A stretch of 64,000 nucleotides of DNA. It comes from Crotalaria pallida. Taxonomy: Eukaryota > Streptophyta > Magnoliopsida > Fabales > Fabaceae. The notes beneath the pieces are model-generated. The model saw only the letters and a program-made list of their open reading frames with translations, was not told where the DNA came from and did not search any database. The translations under genes and the position numbers were made by a program. How positions within the stretch are numbered: position 1 is the first letter of the stretch; each line of letters starts with the position of its first letter. Positions 32,001 to 42,723 of this stretch are shown here, piece by piece. The stretch spans positions 124,555,290 through 124,619,289 of the forward strand of contig CM075649.1 in NCBI GenBank assembly GCA_037953625.1, read 5' to 3'.

Positions 32001-35000
32001 CAATAGCATCATCTGCAAAACTGCAGAGCAATCCTCCCGCAAATCAGCATCTACTCTTAAATGGTTAAACCTTTTAAAGCTCCCTCTCCACACCTTTCTT
32101 TTAAAGAACCTGAACTGAAGCTGTAAAAGGGAAGGGAGGTAATGGATGACCCTGTTTCATTCACCATGACCCCTAAACCATGATTCAAGTTCTCCATTGA
32201 CCACCACCAAAACGGAAGCAGTGAACTAATAATCTAACCTATATAAATCCTCCTTTTTTTTCTACATCACTTCCCTCCAAAAATCTTATCAATCATTGCC
32301 AAACTGCCCACATAATTTCTTTGTTACACCACAAAATCCATTTCCTTTGAGCATTGATGCCTACTTTGTAATCACAAATGGTTTAATTATGTGTGGGATT
32401 CCTGTAGTTTGGACCTTTTTTGTGAATACCCCTATGCATTTTTTTCAATGAATATGCCCCTGTAATTTACTCCGGTTACGTATTTGCCCCCAGCTCCTTT
32501 TCCAGCAAGTTTTTGGGTGAGTTGGACCGCCGGAGCTCCACCTGGAGCCATGTGTATAACAAGTGGCAGTCTCTTAATTTTTTTTTTAAATTAAAAAAAA
32601 TAAGGCTTAATTATGTCTGGGGTCCCTGTAGTTTGGACCTCTTTTGTGAGATAGCCTTATGTTTTTTTTTTAATGAATATATCCCTATAATTTACTCCGG
32701 TTAGGTATTTGCCCCCAGCTCCTTTTCCGGCGAGTTTTTGGGTGAGCTGAACCGCCAAAGCTCCACCGGAGCCACGTGTTATACACTTGGCAGTCACTTA
32801 AATTTTTTTTTTAAATTAAAAAAAAATAATAAAACAATAAAATAAACCAATAAACTAAAAAAAAAAAACGTGGCTTATTATAATCCCTCTCATTTCCTTC
32901 CATTTGGTTCATCTATCTCCCTCGTTCTTTTTCTCTCACTCACAACTAGCATCTCTCTCCGGCGTTCTCACTCCATATCCCACGGTATAGCTGTCATCCT
33001 CTTCCTCCCTCAGTCGTTCGGTTCTTCTTCTTCTCAGTCTTGTTCGAGGTCACCGTTTGGGATCAAGGTAGCATGCGAAAATGAGCAGCACATGAACAAT
33101 TGACATTTTATTATAAAAATGAAAAAAAAAAAAAAAAAAGAAACAGCAAATAGAATAGAAACAGGTGAAGTAGAAGCTGGGGCTTTGAAAAAGGAACATA
33201 CATACAGAAGCATATACCCATGTCAAGGGACATATAGTGTTTTCATTTCCAGAAAATTGATTAATCAAGCACAGACATTAATCCTTTGACACATCATTTC
33301 ATCTAAATTATAGAATTCAATCTTTGCATGGTATATCTGCAAATAGATTTCAATTGTTTTTTTTTAGTTTATTAGTTTATTCTATTGTTTTATTATTTTT
33401 TTCAATTTAAAAAAAAAATTAAGTGACTGCCACAACCACGTGTATAACAAGTGGCTTCAGGTGGAGCTCCGGCGGTCCAGCTCACCCAAAAACTCGTCGG
33501 AAAAGGAGCTGGGGGCAAATACCTAATCGGAGTAAACTGTAGGGATATATTCATTGAAAAAAAAACATAGGGATATTTCACAAAAGAGGTCCAAACTACA
33601 AACCCCAGACATAATTAAGCCATCACAAATTATCAAGCACAACAAACAACCTTTACAAAGGCTTATATAAAAAAAAAAACAACCTTTACAAAGAACATAA
33701 CTTGATCTGCTGTCTGCACTTCAACATATGACACGTAATTATTTAGCTGCCATATGCAAAAGCAATGCTTTATTATGACACCAAACTTTTAAGTCCCAAA
33801 ACCCCACTCATGTACTACTTAACCCCATCAAACAAATATTTTAAATATTACTCTATTGCACATTAAATCAAGCAACCTACTTTAAGAAGAAACCCATTAC
33901 TTTCAAATAAAAACAACCTTATAAGAAAAAAAGAATACCAATATAACAGCTTTTAAAGAGAACTAAGCAGAACACTTGTCACATGTTGCACTGGATAACA
34001 AGATTGAGTTTTGATAAAATAAAATATAAATAAACTGGCAAAAAGCCAAGGAGCTTTAGATCAATTGGCACCAGTCCGAGCCTTTAAGACTTGAATCTGA
34101 TGAACCTCCACTATACCACCTATCCCCCTTCCTCCCACCAAGTGACTTTACTTCAAAATAACCAAAACAAATAAACTAATTAACGAAAAAAACAAAAATA
34201 CATCAACATTTTTTAGTTTATTTATGATTTTTCTTAATCTTGATCCTAAACGTTGAGAATAAGAGATTATAAAAAATACTTTTGCATTGTAAAACTACTC
34301 TAAATATTTAATATTTTCGAAAAAATATAGACTTAGATTCTCAATGTGTTTACCTTCTTTTTTTTTTTTTTATTCAATTGATAGTATTACTTTGACTTAC
34401 CACCTTCAAGTGAGTCGTTCTGGTTTCATGAAAAATAATTACAACCGGAAAAGCTTATTGCCAAAGGGACGAAAGAAAGTAAAAGTTTCAATTTCTGAAC
34501 CACTAATACACTTGTTAATGTACAGTGTACTCAAAGAAATAATAATTAGAAAAAACAAAGAAAACAAGAAAAAAGAGTCACATTCACATACCCTGCCCAC
34601 CATCACACTGATAAATAGACTCTAGAGTAACATGGTATGAATAAAAAATTCAACTTTTGATTCACATTGACAATAAAGAGAGCATATAATATAATGATAA
34701 TTTTCTTTTGCCACGTGAAACAAAGCAGAAAACAAATCTTTTATAAAAAAATCAAAAGGGAATTGCAAATTGACATATAAACCACGATTATAAGGGAATG
34801 AATTCTTGTTTTTTCTTGTCACATAATCATACGGAGAAGAGACTACTCAAATTCAACTAAATTTTACGGTTAAATCTAGTCAAGATTTGTAACAAAAAAT
34901 AAATAAATAAATAAATAAAATCACAACATCTACGTCTATCTTTTTTATTCACAAAATCAGTAGTAATCTTATTCCTAGTCTCAGTCCTACAATAATAAAA

Positions 35001-35171
35001 TTGACACATGTAATGTGTAATGTTGAAAAAAAAATTATAAAGAAAAAAAGAAGTCACCACCTCATCAACATTGGTGGTAATTTGATCAACTGAGAACCTA
35101 AAACCATCCAAATCATCGATGGGATTCAAAGCATCAAGACCAAATGTTGGTTCCAACGGAATACGAACCAT
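29043..35171 (-). CDS. GTE1: GTE1/GTE6-type bromodomain and NET-domain protein, 8 exons
   Basis: Exons (minus): 35171-35061, 31249-31040, 30663-30586, 30450-30226, 30111-30013, 29906-29848, 29470-29320, 29183-29043. All introns are GT-AG and the frame closes to a 357-residue protein. Residues 38-107 include a short coiled coil. The bromodomain spans about 108-208 with the WPF shelf at 115-117, ZA loop FMDPVDVEGLGLHDYYEVI, and acetyl-lysine-binding Asn177 (MKYN). An acidic/basic helix follows, then an NET domain (about 262-328) and a C-terminal KRRRIG that may be a nuclear signal. The family reads acetylated histones and regulates transcription; Arabidopsis GTE1 (IMB1) acts in seed germination and GTE6 in leaf development. 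Length fits. GTE1 versus GTE6 cannot be settled here. No stops or frameshifts. Confidence 0.92.
32380..33621. mobile_element. MULE-like element inside GTE intron 1
   Basis: The 9-bp duplication ATCACAAAT flanks it (32,371-32,379 and 33,622-33,630), the size typical of Mutator-like elements. The right TIR (about 33,354-33,621) is the inverse of 32,604-32,868, arms of about 265 bp starting GGCTTAATTATGTCTGG. A second, direct copy of the left TIR lies outside it at 32,380-32,597, so the left end is duplicated. The central 0.5 kb has no transposase. A pyrimidine-rich stretch at 32,880-33,070 ending in AAGGTAGC looks like a captured 5' UTR/exon edge. Confidence 0.85.
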
Positions 35172-35467
35172 TCTTTATTTTCTTAATTTCTTTGATGAAA
35201 ATTTTGCAATCTTCAATCAGGGCAAAGGTATACGTATATATGATGATAAGTTGGGGTGGGAATGGTAGCAGTAATTTACTTACTATACTATATCAGCCGT
35301 AGTTTTACTGGTAGAGTTTTAATGCCGGTTAGAGCTCTGTTGAAACTTGGGCTTCCAATATCAGCCCAAACCTGATCTATTTCTTGAATATATTGTGTAT
35401 GGTTTTAAAATATTTTATACAGAGTACTATTTAATTCCATGACAAAGATAATTATTTATTTATTTAC

Positions 35468-35530
<63 letters not shown>

Positions 35531-36209
35531 GGATTTGCTTAACCTTAGCACTTAAGGTTGATTGTAAAAAATTTATTTCTTTCAGTCTTATATATAAACC
35601 TCTTTGACTAAAAATCACACGCTTTAAGAAAGTTAGTTAGCATTGTTAATGTCATTGGAAATATAAATATTTGGTATACTAATTAACGCCTTACTTATTT
35701 GATACAAATTTCTTCAACTCGTCTTGTAAAACTTCTCCTCCAACATTCCGGTTAATGTTATTGTAGAACTCAAATAAGAACTTCAACCTTGTCAATAGCT
35801 TCACCATGTTTTTTTTTTGGTCAAAAGTTTCCTTGTTAGCTTGGTTAGAAGACTTATGACAGGGATTCTTACTTGCTTTTATAGTTGTAAGTCTCCTTAT
35901 TAATCTTTAGATAGAGACACTTCCAATTTTCCATGGCTTGTTCTCAAACACAGCCTCAGAGATCTCAAGTCTTCCATTTTGGCAATCGTCTAAACTTGTG
36001 CTCCGTTTTTGAACTTGAGTCTCAGAGGCCACATATCACGAAAATTAAGATAAACATAGCTATTAGTTGGGTTGAGTCTGCAATAACTCTAGAGAATTTT
36101 TTAGTAGTTTAGCATTGGTAGAAGGTTTTTTGTTTGGAGTAGTTGAGTATTGTGTTTAACCCTTGAGTATGGAACGATAGTGACTACACCCGGTGGATGA
36201 TCGAAGGTA
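35172..36209. other. Intergenic with ATT microsatellite; probable copia leader remnant
   Basis: It contains an uninterrupted (ATT)n run at about 35,472-35,530. From roughly 35,650 to 36,209 the sequence lies immediately inside the copia PBS and is presumably its 5' leader, read on the minus strand. I see no gag motif in it. Confidence 0.5.
35228..35241 (-). promoter_or_regulatory. Possible TATA box of the GTE gene
   Basis: The minus strand reads ATCATATATACGTA about 60 bp upstream of the ATG. It would give a very short 5' UTR, so it may not be the real promoter element. Confidence 0.3.
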
Positions 36210-36221
36210 GCTCTGATACCA
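36210..36221 (-). promoter_or_regulatory. PBS of a truncated copia-type element
   Basis: The minus strand reads TGGTATCAGAGC, a perfect tRNA-iMet PBS, one base inside the LTR end at 36,223. Confidence 0.85.
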
Positions 36222-36222
36222 C

Positions 36223-36626
36223 TGTTGGGTTTTAGTGAAAGATAGAGATGATAGTTGAATAGATGGATATGAGAGGAGATAGATTAGCACATGAAATGTA
36301 ACAAATATTAGATTGAATAGTAGTTGGAGAAATATTTTGATGGGATGAAGGGCATACACTCGATACATAGTATTGTTCTCTTAGATTACCCTTTATTAGA
36401 CCATACCTTACAATAGCTTCCTAGTTACCTATTTATAGGAGATGTAGTAGGTGGAAGAAACTTCTAGTTATTTCTATTTACATGCCTTTTCTACATGCAT
36501 CTTGATTTTGTTATTTATTTGTTGTTATTACAAGATTTTATTACAATTGGCCAGAAGCTACTAGAAATTTGTTGACTCTAATTATTGTACCTGGAATTAT
36601 CTATAAATTTGCATTATATTCCAACA
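36223..36626 (-). repeat. 5' LTR of a truncated copia-type element
   Basis: It is a 404-bp segment bounded by TGTTGG...CCAACA, with TATAAATA on the minus strand at 36,430-36,437 and a perfect PBS at its inner end. The flanks TACCAC and TCCAT do not match, so it is not a solo LTR. The rest of the element is missing or unrecognisable to the left. Confidence 0.78.
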
Positions 36627-36912
36627 TCCATGGCAAACAATAAAATTAACAACTTACGCTTTCAAAACTTGAAACAAATATGAATATTATTAGTAAAAAA
36701 AAGGCCAAAGAAAGAAAATAAATAGATTAAAAAACAGTGTTATCAAATAGTTAGCTAAGAAGTGCTTAGACATAACTGTCATGAAACAAGAATGAGGGTA
36801 TGGTCAACTTAAGCTAATAACAATCATATCCTTCATCCCCTTGATACACATCCATGTGTTCATCTTAATGACAGAAAACAGATAACATATATTGTGCAGT
36901 TTATAAAATTTT

Positions 36913-37405
36913 GGCTTATTTATGCTTTTGGTCCCTAAAATTTCAGCGTATTTTGGTTTTAATCCATATAAATTATTTTGACCTGGACTAATCCTTAATT
37001 TTTCAAATATTTTGGTTTTGATCCACTACATTATGAAAAAACTGTTATTTGTTGACGTGACTAGCAAAACACAATATCAGCAATCACGTAGTGTGATAAG
37101 ACACCAAATAAATGATATGACATGGATGATACATATTCATGGACACAAAATGGTCACATACGCAGAATTTTGCGTTTATGAACCTGAATCATCCATTTCA
37201 CAATACTTATTTGGCGCTATCTCACACCAGGTAGTTGTTGGTGTGGGTTTCCGTTAACCGCGTCAACAAATAATTGATTTTTTTTAACAAATGAGACCAA
37301 AACAAAAATGTTTGAAAAATTAAGGATCAGTCACGATCAAAATAACTTTTAGGAACCAAAATCAAAATACGTTGAACTTTTAGGGACCAAAACCATAAAT
37401 AAGCC
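36913..37405. mobile_element. Short MULE-like element with long TIRs
   Basis: Arms of about 130 bp begin GGCTTATTTATGCTTTTGGT and end with the inverse. The flanking 9-mers TAAAATTTT and TGAAATCTT match at seven of nine positions, a plausible decayed target duplication. The middle has no transposase. Confidence 0.72.
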
Positions 37406-39757
37406 TGAAATCTTTAAACCAAAACTGTATAACTAATTAAAGGGTGGCTGACATGTAAATAGTTAGTGAGTAAAAAACTTAATGCCTTAAGCATATTGCT
37501 AGCCGTATTTGAGCCATATAGCTCTTGCAGTGTATGTTCAGTGCCGTACTCACCATGTTTAGGCTCTTATCCTCAACACTGAAAGCTGAATGAAGAAACC
37601 CTAAATAAAATAAGAGTGCATTGAATAAATTAAATATTAATATTCAGTTTTTTTAATTCGTTTTCTAATTAATAACCTCTTATACTCAACCAATGTAGGA
37701 ATCAGACCCAAAATATTCATAAATTTTATAAATATTAAATAAGATTTTGAAAATTTCCTACAAAATACTAACATGATGACAATCATAAATTTAGAATTTT
37801 ACATAAAAACAGAGTAATTGTTGAAGGCTAAAAATGATTTTGCCAAACAAGTTTTGAACACCTATCCATGATTTGTGGATAAGTAGAAATCTATTACTAA
37901 TGTGTCTTCCACTTCTAGTGACAACAAGACTCAATTACTAAAAATGTATACCCACAACATTTATCTCACACCACGTTTTTGGATGTAGATAACTTAAGAA
38001 AAAGAGAAATAACTAAAGATGAAAAAGAAGTGATTGGTGACGGGTCATGGAAAAAAAAATATAATTGAAAAATATTGAGCTGTAAAATAAAGTATAAAAA
38101 TATCATTACTCATAAATTAGTACTCCATTGGTTCTTTGTAAACAAATATTTTTAATTTTAATGATATTTTAAACATATTTTAATGATATGCTAAAAACAA
38201 AAATATATCACAGAATAAAAGTAAACTTCATTAGAAAAGACAAAGTTGAGATAACCTTAGTACAAAGATCAATTTGATGTCTCTTAAAATTATAATGAAT
38301 ATTATCTAACATTCCATCTAACAAAACATAGGTAAAAAGGTGAAAAATGCATGTAAATAACTTATGCTTCAAATGATACATGCTCACTTCAACACGTTAC
38401 TCTTCACAAGGCCAGCCTTCAATTCTTTCCGCACTCTAACAAAGCCACCATCTAAAGAAAACAAAAAACATATAAAGTTAGCAAATTATAAGAAATTTTA
38501 ATTGCATATTGCAAGCTTGAGGGATATATTTCATAATTACCTTGCCAAGCAATCCCTTTCATAATTAGATGTCCTACAATTTGTGCTATTCTACGTAATA
38601 TTGTACTTAATGGTCAAAAAATATCATGTATCGATCTTTTAAATCTAAATCATTTTTACAACTACAATACAGACTAGGTGAGGTGGGCTAAAGGATCAAA
38701 CTACGTCATAAAAGTCTATCATAAATCATGTTTATTGATAAGAAATTTATCTTCCTGTCATTCTCAATTGTTTCACCTATATATGATTTTTCTTGGCTTT
38801 CCTTTACCTCTAGCACATGAAATATCATCCATTTGATCTACTCTCTTAACCGGAGCTTCTACCGGTCTCTTTCACTTATGCTCAAACCACCTAAAATAGG
38901 ATTCAACCAACTTTTATACAATAGGTGCAACTCAAACTCTTTTTCGAATACACTTATTCCTAATCGGATTTTGTCTGGTTATCCACTCATTCACCGCAAT
39001 ATCCTCATCTTTGTTATATGAAGTTTATTTTCTTGTTGTCATTTTGCATCATAGATCCAAGGTAGTTAAACCTTTCTATATCCACATCCTTCTAAATCAT
39101 TTTTAATTATAGTATTTTTCTTAACCAATAAGATGGAATGAAACATAGACTCCTAGAGTGATACAAAATTATGAGCTAGCAGATGTTATCTCCGTGTAAA
39201 TATAGCTACTTCTTTGATACTATACAAAGAAAGCTAAAATTCCTCATTCATCTTAAAGGCAAACACAGCAAAAAAATAGTATACTTTTCACACGGAGTCA
39301 GGACCAGATCAAGTTTTTAACCCTTTCATGTTCAAAAGCATAAGGAATTTTGGGTTACACTTAACTACAAAATTTCAGTCCCAAACATAATCAAATAGTA
39401 ACAACATTACAGGCACAAGTCTTAAAGTACCAGAGTCATACAAACAAAGTATACATTGAATACAATTCCAATACTAGCATTTCATAACCAATTTTAGTTA
39501 TTCAGACTCATTTATGGCTGGCACTACAAGCTTCAAACCCCACCGATATGAGAGCTTTAATGAGAATTATGATAATTGACGAACTAGTATCAATACATGT
39601 TTAGTTTGCTATCATATTCTTAGAGTGGGTTTTAACTTGGTTTGGGTAAGATTTTGTTGAGATTTGCAGGATAGAAAAATGCTTATTATCCACTGCGAGA
39701 GATCATAAGCAAGGCATTGTGAAGAGAAGAGTCACAAGAGGACTTCACAAGAGAGAG
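37406..39757. other. Intergenic, no feature recognised
   Basis: It is AT-rich sequence without supportable ORFs, RNA genes or clear terminal repeats. Short ORFs here lack any recognisable motif. Confidence 0.5.
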
Positions 39758-40280
39758 TCAAACCATGCTCGCCACCACCTTGTAAGTGTCAGCTGACTTA
39801 TCATAGCCAAACCCGAAGAGGGCGGCACCATGATCCTTGCACCTTAACCGTGCCGAACAGTTGGATTTCAACCTCAACGCGGGGTTCCAAAACTGGACCC
39901 AATATTCACATTCACCGTCATCTTGATGAAGAAGCCGAAGCAGTTGAATTGGTCCTCTGGTGGGACAGAAATCACTGAGTCGCGGTGGAGAAAATAAGAG
40001 AGATGGTCAAACACAATACTGTGTCTGTTTTGGGGGTAGCTCCCATCCCATGTTGCGGGTCTGTAAAAGTTAGCATGAGTTGGGTGGTTTTGGAAGATCT
40101 GTGAAGGTGAAGTTTAAGGAAATAAGGATGAGAGATTAGGGCTTTCCATGACTTGGAAACGCACCTGAATCGAGCAAGGGGTTTCACCGGAAGCCACGAC
40201 AGGATTTCCATCGTTACTTCCTCCGTCACAAATGGTGGTGGTTTTTGGGATTCACTTCTCCTTCTCTTTTCCCCTTCCAT
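39758..40280 (-). pseudogene. F-box protein pseudogene (F-box plus start of associated domain)
   Basis: ATG at 40,280 is followed by the F-box (VTEEVTMEILSWLPVKPLARFRCVSKSWKALISHPYFLKLH), the part that binds the SKP1 subunit of SCF ubiquitin ligases. The frame is then lost. In another frame downstream the F-box-associated region reappears (VQFWNPALRL, LFGFGYDKSADTYKVVAS), ending at a stop at 39,758 long before the usual ~350-400-residue end. At least one frameshift and a 3' truncation make this a pseudogene. The copia element at 40,346 sits 65 bp upstream of the start codon. Confidence 0.85.
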
Positions 40281-40345
40281 CCCTACAATCAATACCCCAC
40301 CCTCTTTGTCTTGCCTGCAGTCTCTCTTTAATTTGCTTCACTTCT

Positions 40346-40683
40346 TGTTGAAAAATGCCACAATTCTCTAGACTATTCCACAAGGCTATAGAAGATTTGA
40401 CAAGTTCTAGCATGTACAGTACTTAGTACTTAAGCTTTAGTAGGATCTAAAGAATTGTGTAGAAAATTCTACACTTAGCTTGATCGAGGACCTCTTCTAT
40501 AAATAGGACCAAGTGGTCACTATTTTGGATCAAGAGAAAACAAGTGTGTAAACACAATCTAATGCATTGTATAACTATTCACACAATTCTAATATAATAC
40601 TTCAATTGTTCAATTGTGCTCATGTTTCTCAGCCTTAGTCCACATTGATTTTATCCTTCTAATATTACTCAAGTTAATTAACA
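40346..40683 (+). repeat. 5' LTR of the copia element
   Basis: It is 338 bp, TGTTGAAAAA...TTAATTAACA. TATAAATA at 40,498-40,505 marks the promoter. It differs from the 3' LTR by a few bases, by CAGTACTTAG versus CTAG near 40,415, and by a short duplication present only in the 3' LTR. Confidence 0.93.
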
Positions 40684-40684
40684 G

Positions 40685-40696
40685 TGGCATCAGAGC
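40685..40696 (+). promoter_or_regulatory. PBS of the copia element
   Basis: It reads TGGCATCAGAGC, one base from the LTR and one mismatch from the initiator-Met consensus. Confidence 0.85.
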
Positions 40697-40806
40697 TACG
40701 TTTGGTCATATACTGGGCGTAGAGATAATACCCAAACTATTTTCCAACTACCCCAAAAATTAACTATTCACTATTCACTTTAATCCCATTATTATTCCTT
40801 TAAGCC

Positions 40807-42182
40807 ATGGCCATTACTATTCAACCACAATCTACCCCTATACCAATATTCTCTGGAGAAAATTATGATTTTTGGAGCACTAAAATGACAACCTTCTTCC
40901 GGTCCCAAGATTTATGAGATATTGTTGAAGAAGGCTATACTATTTCAGGGGATATTTCAGCTCTTACTGCAGCTCAGAAGAAAGAGTTGAAGGAAAATGA
41001 GAAAAAAGATGCAAAAGCATTATTTATTTTACAACAAACCTTGGCGGAGCCTAATTTTCCTAGAATAATGGGAGCTACAAGTGCTAAAGAAGCATGGACT
41101 ACACACTAAAGGAGGAGTTCCATGGCAGCGACAAGGTACGCACCATTAAACTTCAAACTTTAAGGCGTGAGTTTGAATTAATTAAAATGAAAGAGTCTGA
41201 GACCATCAAAGACTATTACTCTAAAATAAAAGAAATAGTCAATCAAATGAAAGCCTATGGGGAAAATATTCTTGACAAAAGAATTGTCGAGAAAATTTTA
41301 ATTTCTATTCCCCAAAGGTATGATTCAATCGTCACTACGATTGAACAAACCAAATTTCTGTCTACCCTATCGGTGACAGAACTAATGGGCTCTCTAGAAG
41401 CTTATGAGCAAAGGTTGAGTAGGCATAATGAAGAATCATTAGAAAATGCCTTTCAATCAAAGCTCAAATTACGGTCTCAGAAAAAAGGACATGAAAGAAA
41501 AAATAATGGTGCGGAAAACTCTAGAAACAAGGAGATTTCTAGAGACTCCTCTAGAAACAATCAAAGCAAATGTCCTCCTTGTGGCATCTGCAAGAAGCCA
41601 GGCCATTCAGAAAAATATTGTTGGTACCGAAAAAAGCAACAATGCCAACACTGCAAAAAATATGGGCACTCGGAGCAAAACTGTCGCAATAAAGACAACC
41701 ATCAGGCCAATTTCACGAAAGGATGTGAACGTGACCAACAACTATTCTACGCCAACCAAGTCCCAAGATGTGAAAAAGAAGAAAATTGGTACTTGGATAG
41801 TGGTTGCAGTAACCACATGGCAAAGGATGGGAGCATTTTCAAAGATATTGATATGTCCGTCAGAGTACAAGTTCGATTGGGCAATGGCACCATGGTGGAG
41901 TCCAAAGACAAGGGCACTGTCATGGTGGAGACACAGTCAGGTACGCGACTTATCAAGGACGTGCTACTAGTTCCCAACCTTAAAGAAAATCTTTTAAGTA
42001 TTGGCCAAATGATGAAGAAGGGCTACTCTCTCCACTTTGAGGGAGACACATGCAAAATATACGACAACAATATAAAACTTGAAGTAGCCCAAGTAAAAAT
42101 GGAGAAAAGAAATAGAAGTTTTCCAATAACTTGGAAATATGCTACTAATATTGCCATGAAGGTGCAAGTTGATGATTCATGA
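40807..42182 (+). pseudogene. Copia gag and protease
   Basis: ATG at 40,807 starts gag (IFSGENYDFWSTKMTTFF). TGA at 40,915-40,917 interrupts codon 37 in a conserved Trp position. An extra AC near 41,100 shifts the frame, after which 41,094-42,182 continues the gag core. Two CCHC knuckles follow (CGICKKPGHSEKYC at 41,580 and CQHCKKYGHSEQNC at 41,643), then the protease active site WYLDSGCSNHM near 41,787. The frame is stopped by TGA at 42,180-42,182 just before the integrase start. Both TGA stops fit TGG-to-TGA changes. Two knuckles rather than one is unusual among copia gags, though not unknown. Confidence 0.88.
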
Positions 42183-42713
42183 CTTTGGCATCGAAGATTT
42201 GGCCATCTCAATTTTCATGCTCTGAAACTTTTATATAAGAAGCACATGATGAGAGACCTTCCATCCATAGAAGAGATCGAAGGAGCATGTGAAGGGTGTC
42301 TACTTGGGAAACAACACAGACTACCTTTTCCACCAAGCTAAGGATGGAGAGAAAAATGCTTGTTGGAGCTTATACACACCGATGTCTGTGGACCAATGAG
42401 GACACCATCATTAACAAACAATAGGTACTTCATCCTTTTCATTGATGATTTCTCTAGAATGACATGGGTCTACTTTATTAAAGAAAAATCAGAAGTATTT
42501 GGAGTATTCAAGAAGTTCAAGGCCCTTGTCAAGAAGCAAACCGGGAAGCATATAAAAGTACTCAGAAGCGATCGTGGCAAAGAGTACAACTCCCGCGAGT
42601 TTGACAAATTTTGTGAGGATGAAGGCATTGAGCGTCAACTAACAGTAGCATATACTCCGGAACAAAATGGAGTATCTGAAAGGAAGAATCGCACAGTAAT
42701 GGAGATGGCTTAA
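42183..42713 (+). pseudogene. Copia integrase (N-terminal and catalytic core)
   Basis: The same frame as protease runs through the zinc module (HRRFGHLNF...CEGCLLGKQ) and the catalytic core: IHTDVCGPM (first Asp), LRSDRGKEYNS (second Asp) and PEQNGVSERKNRTVMEMA (Glu). A TAA at 42,339-42,341 breaks it. At about 42,711 a small deletion next to the MEMA motif shifts the frame so the integrase tail continues in the next ORF. Confidence 0.88.
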
Positions 42714-42723
42714 GGAGAAAGGA

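Noticed and set aside
31798..32031. 77-codon minus-strand ORF in GTE intron 1
   Set aside because: No recognisable domain and not needed for the GTE frame; the exon 1 to exon 2 join is already in phase.
32870..33103. 77-codon ORF in the MULE centre
   Set aside because: Ser/Leu-rich reading of a pyrimidine-rich stretch. It may be captured UTR sequence but there is no evidence of coding.
34040..34130. tRNA-derived SINE (TTAGATCAATTGG and GACTTGAATC resemble A and B boxes)
   Set aside because: Both boxes are poor matches, and there is no clear tail or target duplication. Not strong enough to call.
36223..36626. Solo LTR interpretation of the TGTTGG...CCAACA block
   Set aside because: A perfect PBS adjoins it and the flanking 5-mers do not match, so a truncated element is more likely.
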